A DNA stretch of 29,690 nt from Phycisphaerales bacterium UBA1926 (GTDB lineage Bacteria > Planctomycetota > Phycisphaerae > Phycisphaerales > UBA1924): contig DDFO01000017.1 of the NCBI GenBank assembly GCA_002337215.1, forward strand, positions 328 through 30,017. Direction: 5' to 3'. The stretch's first letter is position 1, and every line of letters begins with the position of its first letter. Below are positions 1 through 8,915 of this stretch, piece after piece. The notes beneath the pieces are model-generated. The model saw only the letters and a list, made by a program, of their open reading frames with translations, ran no database searches and was not told the DNA's origin. The translations under genes were made by a program, and so were the position numbers.

Positions 1-570
1 GACACCGACGGCTCGGAGACGCTCTCGGTGACCGTCGGGAACGTGCCTGACGGCGCGAGCCTGTCGGCGGGGACCGATAACGGGGACGGGACCTGGACGC
101 TCGCGCCCGACGATCTCGACGGGCTGAGTCTCAACCCGCCCAGCAACTACTCAGGCTCATTCGACATCGAGATCACGGCGATCACCACCGATGACGGCGG
201 GGACCAGGCGTCGACAACGTCGTCGTTCACCGTGCAAGTCGCCGGCGTTGCCGACACACCGGGCCTGACCGTCTCGGACGCTTCGGGTTTCGGTAGCGAA
301 GAGATCCCGCTCGACATCACCGCGACGCAATTCGATATGGACGGCTCGGAGACGATGGTCATCACGGTTCGCGGTTTGCCGGAGGGTGCCGGCCTCTCGG
401 CAGGAACCGAGAACCCCGATGGGAGCTGGACGGTTAATCCCGACGAGCTCCAGGGGCTGCGCGTGGTGAACACCCCGTCGCAGGGCGGTGTCTTCGAAAT
501 TGAGATTACAGCGACGGTGACCGAGTCGGACGGTGACGTCGCCGAGTCGAGCATGACCTCCACGATGCAG
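1..570 (+). repeat. Two 333-bp (111-residue) tandem protein repeats
   Basis: The unit starting at base 1 (D-T-D-G-S-E-T) recurs at base 334 (D-M-D-G-S-E-T). Matching positions continue through LSAGT, DG(T/S)WT and the IEIT strand. The first unit may begin before the window; the second fades near base 570. Confidence 0.75.
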
Positions 571-1110
571 ATCTTCCCTCTGGTCGAATCGAGCGATGCC
601 GGTGCCGACGACTCGGAAAAGCTCAGCGATCCCGATCAGCTCGCCGAGCTTGCCTGGGACGACGATATCGAACTCGGCGTCATCGACACTGTGTCCGAGA
701 TCGATCAGACACTCGAGGACATCGAAGGTCAGGTCGATCGGCTGGATCTGCCTTCGACCGACCCCGACGCGCCGCGGGAGTCGCTCGCGTATACCCAGAT
801 CGCCGAAGTCCCGCCGCTCGACGCTGCTGATGGAGTCGACGATTCCCCGCTCCCGCCTCCGACGAGTCCGATCTTCGAATTCACCCACGACGAGGGCGCG
901 ACCAAGGCCGAGATCAACGACGCGGGTCGGCTCACCGTTCCGACCGCCGAAGCCGGGGGGACGGCTCAGAGCGAAACCCAAGACGCCGCGGAGACCGCAC
1001 GCACCCAGTTCGGCCGTTCGTTCGCGTTCCTGTGGGGCCTGCTCCGTTCCGTTGGCGGACGTCCGATCGAAGGCAAAGCGGGCGCTCAGAACGGACCGAG
1101 CAAGAACTGA
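1..1110 (+). CDS. C-terminal part of a large Ig/cadherin-like repeat protein (giant adhesin type), 5' end outside window
   Basis: The reading frame is open from base 1, so this is the end (369 codons) of a longer gene. It starts with two beta-sandwich-type repeats of 111 residues; each carries a D-x-D-G-S-E-T opening, an LSAGT-N-DG-W block and a (F/V)-(D/E)-I-E-I-T-A strand. Such repeats are known from large surface or type I-secreted adhesins. After about residue 190 the repeats stop and an acidic, Pro/Asp-rich linker follows. The last 35 residues contain a short hydrophobic patch (FAFLWGLL, bases about 1018-1050) and then a basic tail. I see no GGxGxD calcium-binding RTX nonapeptides and no obvious LPxTG or PEP-CTERM anchor. 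Just downstream are a PilZ protein and three adaptor/peptidase genes on the same strand, which suggests this protein is the substrate they handle (inference). The ATG at base 28 is internal and not the true start. Confidence 0.8.
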   Translation, partial: DTDGSETLSVTVGNVPDGASLSAGTDNGDGTWTLAPDDLDGLSLNPPSNYSGSFDIEITAITTDDGGDQASTTSSFTVQVAGVADTPGLTVSDASGFGSEEIPLDITATQFDMDGSETMVITVRGLPEGAGLSAGTENPDGSWTVNPDELQGLRVVNTPSQGGVFEIEITATVTESDGDVAESSMTSTMQIFPLVESSDAGADDSEKLSDPDQLAELAWDDDIELGVIDTVSEIDQTLEDIEGQVDRLDLPSTDPDAPRESLAYTQIAEVPPLDAADGVDDSPLPPPTSPIFEFTHDEGATKAEINDAGRLTVPTAEAGGTAQSETQDAAETARTQFGRSFAFLWGLLRSVGGRPIEGKAGAQNGPSKN

Positions 1111-1163
1111 CCTGAGGACGCGATTCATCGCAAAGAGCCGAGAAGACACGGAAGCACCACACC

Positions 1164-1583
1164 ATGGTCAAGCAACCACAAGGCAACGGGCAGACCGGCA
1201 CAGACCCCGACGCCCTCATCGACGAGCTCGCCGAGAGCACGCCCGAGGCGGTGCAGAAGATGCGTTCCAGCACGCGGCTGTCCATCCGCGCCAAGGTCAC
1301 CGTCGAGCCCGCGAGCCTGAGCCACAGGGACGGACGGAAGCTCCAGGGCGTCACGGGGGATATCTCCGCGGGAGGCACGCAGATCCTCGTCCCCAGGCCC
1401 CTCGGGATCGGCGACGTCTTCCAGCTCTCCTTCGACCGCGAGATGATCGATCTGCCGCCGGTCTACGCCCTCTGCCTCCGCGGGAGGCAGGTCCGCCCCG
1501 ACGCGTTCGAAGCGGGGCTCCGATTCCTTGAGCACGTGACACTGCCCGATCAGGGCGGGCGCGAATCTCGATCGTTGCTCTGA
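1164..1583 (+). CDS. PilZ domain protein (probable c-di-GMP receptor)
   Basis: This is a 139-residue soluble protein. PilZ domains bind cyclic di-GMP through an RxxxR motif and, 20-30 residues later, D/N-x-S-x-x-G. Here R38-L-S-I-R42 (with R34 just before) is followed by D66-I-S-A-G-G71, a good match in order and spacing. The first 30 residues look like a flexible leader. It starts at an ATG 53 bases after the repeat-protein gene and lies 108 bases before the GAF/HlyD gene, all on the same strand. The context suggests it links c-di-GMP level to the adjacent surface-protein machinery (inference). It could also act elsewhere, since PilZ proteins often work in trans. Confidence 0.85.
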   Translation: MVKQPQGNGQTGTDPDALIDELAESTPEAVQKMRSSTRLSIRAKVTVEPASLSHRDGRKLQGVTGDISAGGTQILVPRPLGIGDVFQLSFDREMIDLPPVYALCLRGRQVRPDAFEAGLRFLEHVTLPDQGGRESRSLL

Positions 1584-1691
1584 TTCACAGGGGCACTCGC
1601 CCAGCAGCCACGCGGCAATTCAAGCCCGCCGCGGATACGACAGGACGGCCCGCGGGTCGAAAACAGAAGACAAAGGGAATCTGGTCCAGAG

Positions 1692-3581
1692 ATGCCACAG
1701 TCGACAGCACATCTCGAAGCAATCGCCGATGAGAACGAGCGCAGCCCCGCTGCGCAGGGCGGTGATCTCTTTGCGAGACTCACGAGCATCGAGCGGCGGC
1801 ACCAGACCCCTCGCGACCGCGCCGCCGCGTTCCTGGAGACGGTCTCTGAATCGTTCGGCTCGCTCGTCGGTGCCGCCACGATCTCCGCTGCCGGTGAAGA
1901 GCATGATCTCCGTCATTCCGGGGACGCCGATGGCACCGCGGCGTGGATCGGGACGGTCGCCGATGCCGCCCTCGAATCGAGATCGCACGCCAGAACCGTC
2001 GCACGCCTCTTCGGCGACGAGCACGGCACCCCCAGGTTCGCGCTGATCGCCTGTCCCATCGACACCTCTGGACGCGACCCGTTCGGCGGCGTTGCGATCC
2101 TCGTGCGCTGCACCGAGATCCCCGAGGCCGAGCGGATCCAGCTCCACCTCCGCAGCGCGTGCCTGCACGCGGCGGGGATGCTCTCCCGTCCCCCGGCGCG
2201 CCGATCCGCGGTCGAGATGGACGACGTCGCCCGTATTTATGCGAAAGCCGGGCAGTTCAAGGATCTTCACGAGTTCGCGTACGCGGTGACCAACGCGGCC
2301 CGGCAGCGCTTCGATTGTGATCAGGTGGCGATGGGCCGGGTTCACAGGGGCAAGATCGGCCTGCTCTGCATCTCTGGGCTCGACACGATCAAGAAACGAA
2401 GCCCGGGTGTGCACCGCATCGAGCAGGCGATGGGTGAGTGTGCCGACGCGACCGAACCGGTCGTGAGCCAGCCGGCCGGGGAGTGGGACAACGCGGGGTT
2501 CGCCCGCGAAGGCAAGCTCCACCTCCGTTGGCGCGCCGCGGCGGACAACGCCTGCGTGCTCAGCGTGCCGGTGCTCTCGGGTGACGAGCCGGTCGCGGTG
2601 CTCTCGTTCCGCCGGCGTGTGGATCGCCCGTTTGACGCCGACGATCTCGTCGCGCTCCAGAAACTGCTCGCGCCGCTGGGCGGCGCCGTCCCGCTCGTCG
2701 CGAGATCGACGCTCCCGCTCCACAAGCACGCCGCCCAGTCAACCGCCAACGCCGTCGCCTGGATGACCCACCGCGGATCGCTCCGCAAGCGCGTCCTCAC
2801 GCTCGTCGCAACCGCCGCGGCCGCGTGGTTTGCCGTTGCGCCGTCGTCCTACCACATCCATACCAAGGCCGTTGTCCAGGCCGAGCATGAGCGTGTCGTT
2901 GCGGCACCGATCGCGGGCCCGGTCGCCAGTGTTCTCGTCCGCGCGGGCGATCAGGTCGAGGCGGGCGACCCGCTGATCCGGATGGATACCGCGGCCCTGG
3001 AACTCGAGGCAATGGAGATCAACGCCGACCTCGCCGCGACCGACGCGCGCTTGCACACCGCCGCCGCGGAAGGGGACACAGGAGAGGCGTCGGTGCTCAC
3101 TGCTGAGCGCCGCGCGCATGCCGCCCGCCTCGCTGGAGTGAACAGGCGGATCGCCGATGCCACCATCGTCGCGCCGGTCGCGGGCACCATTATCGGGAGC
3201 GAGCTTGCCGAGGCCGAGGGGCGCATCGTCTCGATGGGCCACCCCCTGCTCAGCATCGCCGAGGCGGGGGGCCTCATGCTTGAGGTGCGCGTGCCCCAGG
3301 GCCGGGTCGCCGACTTGCAGCCGGGCATGGACCTCCGCTTCACGAGCCACGCACGCCCGGAGTCGCCCGCGATCACGAGCCTCGATCGCGTTGCCCCGGC
3401 CTCCGTTGAACGCGAAGGCGGGCAGGTCTTCATCGCCGATGCCGCTCTCGAGGGCGACACCGATTGGCTCCGTCCCGGCATGGAGGGCGTCGCGATCATC
3501 GACGCCGGTGAGCGCCCCAACTGGTGGATCGCAACGCACCGGATCGCCGACGCCGCACGCCTGAGGTTCTGGATCGACTGA
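1692..3581 (+). CDS. GAF domain / HlyD-type membrane adaptor fusion
   Basis: This is a 629-residue protein. About residues 40-340 are soluble and resemble one or two GAF-like sensor domains; the clearer one is about 180-336. A hydrophobic segment at about 365-382 (LTLVATAAAAWFAVAP) is the only clear membrane span. Residues 390-625 form a HlyD-like adaptor: a first lipoyl half (IAGPVASVLVRAGDQVEAGD), a short helical hairpin, a second lipoyl half (APVAGTIIGSELAEAEG) and a beta-barrel-like end. This predicts a cytoplasmic sensor joined to a periplasmic adaptor. The stop codon overlaps the next start by one base (TGATG at 3579-3583), so the two proteins are probably translationally coupled. HlyD proteins normally link an inner-membrane transporter to an outer-membrane channel; the GAF fusion is unusual. 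The ligand of the GAF region is unknown. Confidence 0.8.
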   Translation: MPQSTAHLEAIADENERSPAAQGGDLFARLTSIERRHQTPRDRAAAFLETVSESFGSLVGAATISAAGEEHDLRHSGDADGTAAWIGTVADAALESRSHARTVARLFGDEHGTPRFALIACPIDTSGRDPFGGVAILVRCTEIPEAERIQLHLRSACLHAAGMLSRPPARRSAVEMDDVARIYAKAGQFKDLHEFAYAVTNAARQRFDCDQVAMGRVHRGKIGLLCISGLDTIKKRSPGVHRIEQAMGECADATEPVVSQPAGEWDNAGFAREGKLHLRWRAAADNACVLSVPVLSGDEPVAVLSFRRRVDRPFDADDLVALQKLLAPLGGAVPLVARSTLPLHKHAAQSTANAVAWMTHRGSLRKRVLTLVATAAAAWFAVAPSSYHIHTKAVVQAEHERVVAAPIAGPVASVLVRAGDQVEAGDPLIRMDTAALELEAMEINADLAATDARLHTAAAEGDTGEASVLTAERRAHAARLAGVNRRIADATIVAPVAGTIIGSELAEAEGRIVSMGHPLLSIAEAGGLMLEVRVPQGRVADLQPGMDLRFTSHARPESPAITSLDRVAPASVEREGGQVFIADAALEGDTDWLRPGMEGVAIIDAGERPNWWIATHRIADAARLRFWID

Positions 3582-5752
3582 TGACTATAACGCCGCAGCA
3601 ACATCACCCTGAGACCGAGCCGCCCACGCCACAGGGGCCGTCGCTCGCCGAGCGTCTGGCGGGCGTCGTGGTCGATCTGCGCGGTGAACTCGACATCAGC
3701 CGGCACGTCTTCCGCGACGGCCCCGCCTACGTCGTCCGCGACCCCGTCACCTTCGCGACCCATCGCTTCGATCCAGACGACTATGCCATCCTGATTGCGC
3801 TCAGCCACGACGAGACGCTGGGTGAGACGTTCGAGCATCTCGTCGCGACGGGCGTCATGCAACGCGACGAGGAGGAGGATTTCTATTCCTTCGTGCTCGA
3901 TCTCCACCAGCGGACACTGCTGACGCTCCCCGTGAACAACGCCGACGCGCTCTACCAGCGTTTCGAGCGGCGCCGCCGGGCCGAGCGTCTCTCCAAAGTC
4001 CTCGGCATCTTCTTCCTCCGTGTGCCGCTCATCAACCCAGACCGCCTGCTCTCACGGACGATCCGGTGCTTCCGCTGGATGTACACGCTCCCTGCCCTGA
4101 TCGGGTGGCTCATCCTTGCGGTCGCCGCGCTGACGGTCGCCGTGACCCGATTCGACGATCTCGTCGCTCCCGCGGCGACCATCCTCGAGGGGCAGAACCT
4201 CGCCCTGATGTGGGTCGCGCTGATCGGTCTCAAGGTCATCCACGAGTTTGGTCATGCCTATGCCTGCAAGTCCTTCGGCGGGCACGTTCCGGAGATGGGG
4301 GCTTTCTTCATTCTCTTCACGCCGGTCGCCTATGTCGATGCGACCGATTCGTGGACGTTCCCGAGCGCCCGGAGACGCGCGATCGTGACGCTCGGAGGGG
4401 TTTACTTTGAATCGATCGTGGGCGCGATCGCGCTGTTTGTCTGGGCCGCGACCGAGTCATCGCTGCTCAACGCCTTTGCGTACCAGGTCGTCATCCTCGC
4501 GACCGTGACCACCGCCGCGTTCAACCTCAACCCGCTGCTGCGGTACGACGCGTACTACCTCGTCAGCGATCTCGTCGCGATCCCCAACCTCCGGGCCCGC
4601 TGCCAGGAGGCCTTGGCCGCGATCGTCAAACGTGCCCTCTTCGGCCTCAAGACCGACGCCGAAGGCGACCGTCTCCCCGTCCGCCCGGCCCTCGCCTCGT
4701 TCGGGCTCGCCCAGGTCATCTACCGCACGCTCATGCTCGGCACGATCACCGTCGTGCTCATCATGAAGCTCGGCACGCCCGGGCTCGCCCTCGCCGGTGT
4801 GATGGTCGCGATGACGCTCTTCAAGGCGCTCTCCACAGTTACTAGGTATGTTCTCACGAGCGACGAGGCCGCGCCCGTGCGCCTTCGCGCGTCTCTCGCG
4901 ACCTTCGGCGTCGCCGGACTGGTGATCACTGGTGTCCTTCTTGTCCCGGTGCCCTGGCCCGCCCACGCCGACGGTGTCGTCGCGTTCCAGACCTCCCGAA
5001 CCATCCGCGCACCCGAGCCCGGCGTCCTGAACGCCATCCACACCGAGAGCGGCGCGACGGTCCACGAGAACGACCTGCTCGTTTCGATCGTCGATCCAGA
5101 CGCGTCGGCCGAGCACGCGTCGCTGCTCGCCGAGATCGAGGCCGCCGGAGCGCGCGTCGCCAACGCCGTGCTCGAATCGCCCGCGGAGATCCTCCTTTCC
5201 CGCACCGAGTCGGCTCGGCTGCAGGCGAGGCTCGACCGACTCGACCACAGGCTCGCATCGCTCGACGTCCGCGCCCCGCGACCGGGACGCGTGATCGAAC
5301 TGCTCGCCCCCAATCCGGGCGTGCGCGTCGAAGCGGGCGATCCGATCCTCGTCTTTGCGTCGGGGGCTCCGGAGGCGGTCTTCCACATCCGCGCGTTCGA
5401 ATTCGACGCGATCCGGCTCGCCGAGGGCGACGAGCTCATCTGCCGCGCCGTCGCGTTCCCGGACCGCACGATCAGCGGAACCGTCACCCACGTCGCGGGT
5501 GTCGGGACACGGGACATCGATCCCCACCTGCTGCGTGCCGTCCCCGAAGGACTCGTCCCGCTGTCTCCCGTCGATGGACGCGCCGCCGAGCCCTACTTCG
5601 AGATCCGTGTCCGCCTGCACCCGACTCAGGCGGAACTCGCCGGCGCGGGGCTCGTCGCGAAGATTCCCACCCGCCCGCGCACCACCGCGGACGTTATCGA
5701 ACGCCGCGTCGCCCGATTCCTCAACCGCACCAAACAGGGTGCCGACCGCTGA
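3581..5752 (+). CDS. M50-family zinc metallopeptidase with N-terminal PqqD-like region and C-terminal lipoyl/HlyD domain
   Basis: This 723-residue membrane protein starts at the ATG overlapping the previous stop; an in-frame ATG at 3524 lies inside the previous gene and is not favoured. Residues 30-125 resemble a small PqqD-like winged-helix domain. Several membrane segments follow from about 166 to 455. The zinc site is H221-E-F-G-H225 in a membrane helix plus N317-P-L-L-R-Y-D323, as in site-2-protease/peptide zinc metallopeptidases of the M50 type. Residues about 463-700 form a periplasmic lipoyl and barrel module like that of HlyD. The protein may cleave, export or release a peptide or the neighbouring repeat protein; the substrate is inferred from context only. 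All catalytic residues expected for the family are present. Confidence 0.85.
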   Translation: MTITPQQHHPETEPPTPQGPSLAERLAGVVVDLRGELDISRHVFRDGPAYVVRDPVTFATHRFDPDDYAILIALSHDETLGETFEHLVATGVMQRDEEEDFYSFVLDLHQRTLLTLPVNNADALYQRFERRRRAERLSKVLGIFFLRVPLINPDRLLSRTIRCFRWMYTLPALIGWLILAVAALTVAVTRFDDLVAPAATILEGQNLALMWVALIGLKVIHEFGHAYACKSFGGHVPEMGAFFILFTPVAYVDATDSWTFPSARRRAIVTLGGVYFESIVGAIALFVWAATESSLLNAFAYQVVILATVTTAAFNLNPLLRYDAYYLVSDLVAIPNLRARCQEALAAIVKRALFGLKTDAEGDRLPVRPALASFGLAQVIYRTLMLGTITVVLIMKLGTPGLALAGVMVAMTLFKALSTVTRYVLTSDEAAPVRLRASLATFGVAGLVITGVLLVPVPWPAHADGVVAFQTSRTIRAPEPGVLNAIHTESGATVHENDLLVSIVDPDASAEHASLLAEIEAAGARVANAVLESPAEILLSRTESARLQARLDRLDHRLASLDVRAPRPGRVIELLAPNPGVRVEAGDPILVFASGAPEAVFHIRAFEFDAIRLAEGDELICRAVAFPDRTISGTVTHVAGVGTRDIDPHLLRAVPEGLVPLSPVDGRAAEPYFEIRVRLHPTQAELAGAGLVAKIPTRPRTTADVIERRVARFLNRTKQGADR

Positions 5753-5851
5753 CCCGTCCGCGGATCGTGGCACGAATCAGCATCAATCAGGGAGCAGCAC
5801 CATCCGGTTCGGCCAACAGCCAATCGCCGAATCGAACCCCGGAGCACCGAT

Positions 5852-6862
5852 ATGTTCAGCACGACTTTCATCACCTCGATTGTCTCTCTTCTCGCGTTCG
5901 GCGCCGCCGACCCGATCGCCCCGCCGATCCACAGCGCTCCCGCGCCGGTGGTCGCGACCGACGAAGTCCCCGCCCCGGTCATCGTGTTCGGCGCCGAGGA
6001 TGGGTCCGTCATTCCCGGCGTCACCCGCCCGGCGCGCAGCGCCACGCTCGGCGTTCCGTTCGACGGGCTGATCGCCGAGTTGCCCGTCGTCGAGGGCACG
6101 CGTGTCCGCAAGGGCGATATCATCGCCCTGCTCGACGACCGCGTTGCCCGCCAGGCCTTGCTCGTTTCCGAGGCGGACGCCGCCCACGACGCCGCCGTCA
6201 TCCGCGCAAGGGCCGTCCTCGAGCGAGCAACCGACGCCCTCAGGCGGTCGGAAGCAGCCCGCGCGGCCGGCGCAATGAACGAGGAGCGGTTCGAAGAAGC
6301 ACGCCACCGGCGCGACGTCGCCGACGCAGACCTTCGTTTCGCACAGGAAACGCTCGAAAAGGCCCGGATCCAGCTCGAGCTCACCAGGGCTCAGCTCGAA
6401 GAGCACCGCATCCGTGCCCCCTTTGACGGTGTCGTCGTCCGCGTCCACGCCGAAGCGGGCGAGGTTCTCAGCCCCGGCGAGCCGCTCGCCGACCTCCTCA
6501 CTCTCGACCGAGCCCTCACCGACATTCACCTCCCCGCCGAGCGGGCCCTGGGCCTGCGCACCGGTGACCTCGTCGCGCTCCAACTCGCCAAGCCCATCGA
6601 CGCCGTGGTCGCCGCACGCGTCCGCTACGCCGAGCCCAGGGTCGATCCGACGTCCCGCGCCACCCGTGTCGTCTTCGAGTTCGAGCCCGCGTCGTTCACG
6701 ATCCCCGCGGGCGTGCTCGTCACCCCCGCGGCCCGGGCCCCGGACGCGACCGACGCCGATCGGCTCGCCAGCCTCGCCGACCGCTCGACCGCCACGGCCC
6801 CGTTCGCAACCGCCGCGACGGCATCAGAATCGGGCGATCCTGCCGTCGCCGTCGCGGAATAA
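5852..6862 (+). CDS. RND/HlyD-family periplasmic adaptor subunit
   Basis: This is a 336-residue protein with a likely N-terminal signal segment ([19 protein letters not shown]). A GGAG ribosome-binding site lies at about 5841, ten bases before the ATG. The first lipoyl half is at about 68-98 ([18 protein letters not shown]), followed by a long charged helical hairpin (about 100-185), the second lipoyl half at about 186-216 ([19 protein letters not shown]) and a beta barrel to about 290. The end is a low-complexity Ala/Thr tail, without the usual membrane-proximal domain. Adaptors of this kind bridge an inner-membrane transporter or enzyme to an outer-membrane channel. No RND pump or TolC-like gene follows, so its partners are probably the two preceding HlyD-containing proteins or genes left of the window. 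Confidence 0.82.
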   Translation: MFSTTFITSIVSLLAFGAADPIAPPIHSAPAPVVATDEVPAPVIVFGAEDGSVIPGVTRPARSATLGVPFDGLIAELPVVEGTRVRKGDIIALLDDRVARQALLVSEADAAHDAAVIRARAVLERATDALRRSEAARAAGAMNEERFEEARHRRDVADADLRFAQETLEKARIQLELTRAQLEEHRIRAPFDGVVVRVHAEAGEVLSPGEPLADLLTLDRALTDIHLPAERALGLRTGDLVALQLAKPIDAVVAARVRYAEPRVDPTSRATRVVFEFEPASFTIPAGVLVTPAARAPDATDADRLASLADRSTATAPFATAATASESGDPAVAVAE

Positions 6863-7047
6863 AGCCGACTCAACCGGCGTTTCTCGAAGCCGCCGCGCGA
6901 AGTCTCCGATTCGATGCCCAGTCCCGACTCCACCCAAGCCCGGGCGGCGAATCATGGTGCATGCCCCCAAATCAATCAACCGATCACTCGACCGACCAAT
7001 CAACAGATCCAACGTCAGATCAATCGGCAGTCCAGGCGTTGAGCCCG

Positions 7048-8553
7048 ATGGGAGCCGAAGGCCGGGCCGGCTCGCGCGAGCAGCGCCGGCCGACCACGCT
7101 CGCCGAACTCCGCGCCAGCGGCTGGCAGAGCCGACCCATCAAGCGGGAGCTTCGTGAGAACCTGACCGATGCGCTCCGCGCGGGAGGCGATCTGTTCCCG
7201 GGCATTCTTGGATATGACCACACCGTCATCCCGGAGATCGTGAACGCCGTGCTGGCGGGCCACGACATGCTCTTCATGGGCGAGAAGGGTCAGGCCAAGA
7301 GCCGGCTGATGCGGATGCTCGTCAACTTTCTGGACGAGGCGATCCCCTATCTCGACATCCCCGGATGCCCCGTCCACGAGGATCCGTACGAGCCGATCAC
7401 CAGCCAGGGCAAGCGTTTTCTCGCCACGCACGGCGACGCCGCCCCCATCGCGTGGTGGCACCGCGAGCAGCGCTACGCCGAGCGCCTCGCCCCGGGCACC
7501 AAGTTCGCCGACATCATCGGCGAGATCGACCCCGCCAAGATCCTTGGTATGGACGCCTCCGTGCAAGACGGCGAACACCCCAACGCCACGGCTGGCGCGA
7601 GCCTCGGCTCCGAAGAAGCGCTCCACTTCGGGCTCATCCCCCGCATGCACCGCGGCCTCTTCGCGATGAACGAACTCCCCGACCTCGACGACCTTGTCCA
7701 GGTGGGTCTGTTCAACATCCTCGAAGAACGCGACGTCCAGATCCGCGGCTACCCCGTCTCCTTCGAGATCGACGTTATGGTTCTCTTCAGCGCCAACCCC
7801 CAGACCTACAACCGATCCGGCAAGGTCATCCCCCAGCTCAAAGATCGCATCGGCGCGACGATCCAGACCCACTACCCGCGCAGCCGGGAGGCCGGCATCG
7901 ACATCACCGAGCAGGAAGCCCTCAAGGACGGCCTCGATCTCGGCGACATCAACGACCCTTCCACCTTCCCCGTCGTCGTCCCCCTATTTATGAAGCAGGT
8001 CGTTGAGGAGATCAGCCTCCACGCCCGCAAGTCCAAGTTCGTCGACCAGGACTCGGGCGTGAGCGCCCGCCTCAGCATCGCCAACTACAAGCAGATGGTC
8101 GCGAGCGCCCGCCAGCGAGCGATCCGCCAGAACGAGACCCCGGCCGTCCCGCGCATCAGCGACCTCGCCCACTTCCACGCCTCCAGCCTCGGCAAGCTCG
8201 AGCTCGACATGATGGGCACCCACCAGATGTCCGAACGCCAGGTCCTCGACGCGATCCTCGCCCAGGCCATCGGCTCAGTATTCAGCGAATACATCGACGA
8301 GCACGGCGTCGGCGAGATCGCCGATATCTTCGCCAAGGGCGTCAAGATCGAAGTGGGCGACACCCTCCCCAGCACGCACTACGAGAGCATCGTCAAGGCC
8401 GTGCCCCCGGTGTGGGACCGCGCCTTCGAGGTGAACGCGAGCGAGGACCCGGCCGTGCGCGCGAGCTGCATCGAATTCGTGCTCGCGGGTCTGTGGGCGA
8501 CGGAGCGTGTGAGCCGAGCCGAGCGGTTCGGGACGATGGAGTACGAGGTGTGA
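7048..8553 (+). CDS. AAA+ ATPase, magnesium-chelatase ChlI/MoxR-like
   Basis: This is a 501-residue ATPase. Walker A is G78-E-K-G81-Q-A-K84-S85. The Walker B position reads LFAMN-E209, with Asn in place of the usual Asp, followed by [20 protein letters not shown], the chelatase/MoxR-like segment that remodels partners. Sensor 1 is the FSANPQTYN stretch. Such ATPases act with a VWA protein, here two genes downstream, to insert metals or remodel complexes. The start is uncertain. An in-frame ATG at 6961 would add 29 residues, but only about half of those codons end in G or C, against nearly all codons in the body of the gene, so I prefer 7048. The stop overlaps the next gene's GTG by four bases. 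The target is unknown. Confidence 0.85.
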   Translation: MGAEGRAGSREQRRPTTLAELRASGWQSRPIKRELRENLTDALRAGGDLFPGILGYDHTVIPEIVNAVLAGHDMLFMGEKGQAKSRLMRMLVNFLDEAIPYLDIPGCPVHEDPYEPITSQGKRFLATHGDAAPIAWWHREQRYAERLAPGTKFADIIGEIDPAKILGMDASVQDGEHPNATAGASLGSEEALHFGLIPRMHRGLFAMNELPDLDDLVQVGLFNILEERDVQIRGYPVSFEIDVMVLFSANPQTYNRSGKVIPQLKDRIGATIQTHYPRSREAGIDITEQEALKDGLDLGDINDPSTFPVVVPLFMKQVVEEISLHARKSKFVDQDSGVSARLSIANYKQMVASARQRAIRQNETPAVPRISDLAHFHASSLGKLELDMMGTHQMSERQVLDAILAQAIGSVFSEYIDEHGVGEIADIFAKGVKIEVGDTLPSTHYESIVKAVPPVWDRAFEVNASEDPAVRASCIEFVLAGLWATERVSRAERFGTMEYEV

Positions 8554-8915
8554 GCTGGATGGTGTGGGTCTTCGCGGATCCCGGTGCGTTCCCGCGGCCT
8601 TCGCACGGTCCTTCGTTCTATCGCCAGAAGGGAGAGCCGACGTTGGCCTTCTTCGGTGATAACCCAGATCATGCAGGGAGGTTGTTTATCGACGTCGAAG
8701 CCGATCCGATCGATTTCGTGCGCGAGGCATGGGCTCCGATCGAGTCTCTATCGCGCGATTCTGATGAGGTTCTGTTTTACACCCATCACGCCGACAACAC
8801 GACCGGTGCACGCTTGAACAACGTCGAAGCATCAACGCCGAAACCTCTCAAGATCGGCGAGCCGTTCCGCCGTGCCACGCTGTATCAGATCGAGAAAGCG
8901 AGCCAGAACGCGTGA
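8550..8915 (+). CDS. Small hypothetical protein between ATPase and VWA genes
   Basis: This is a 121-residue protein of a family I do not recognise. It starts at a GTG that forms a GTGA overlap with the ATPase stop, and its own stop sits in a second GTGA overlap with the VWA start; an ATG at 8559 is an alternative. There is no signal peptide or membrane segment. It is aromatic near the N-terminus (SWMVWVF) and contains acidic/His patches ([19 protein letters not shown]). By my count 84 of 121 codons end in G or C, clearly fewer than in the neighbours, so it may have been added later or be under different selection. Its position predicts co-expression with the ATPase and VWA proteins and perhaps a role as substrate or accessory factor (inference). 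Confidence 0.72.
   Translation: MSWMVWVFADPGAFPRPSHGPSFYRQKGEPTLAFFGDNPDHAGRLFIDVEADPIDFVREAWAPIESLSRDSDEVLFYTHHADNTTGARLNNVEASTPKPLKIGEPFRRATLYQIEKASQNA

Noticed and set aside
1620..2729. Long minus-strand open frame opposite the GAF/HlyD gene
   Set aside because: Antisense shadow; the plus-strand protein has convincing GAF and lipoyl segments.
4457..5773. Long open frame on the minus strand opposite the M50 gene
   Set aside because: It is antisense to a protein with clear catalytic motifs and has no recognisable domains; GC-rich codons create such frames.
6863..6910. Possible terminator after the periplasmic adaptor (GCCG...CGGC then GTTTCT)
   Set aside because: The stem is only four pairs and the T run is broken.
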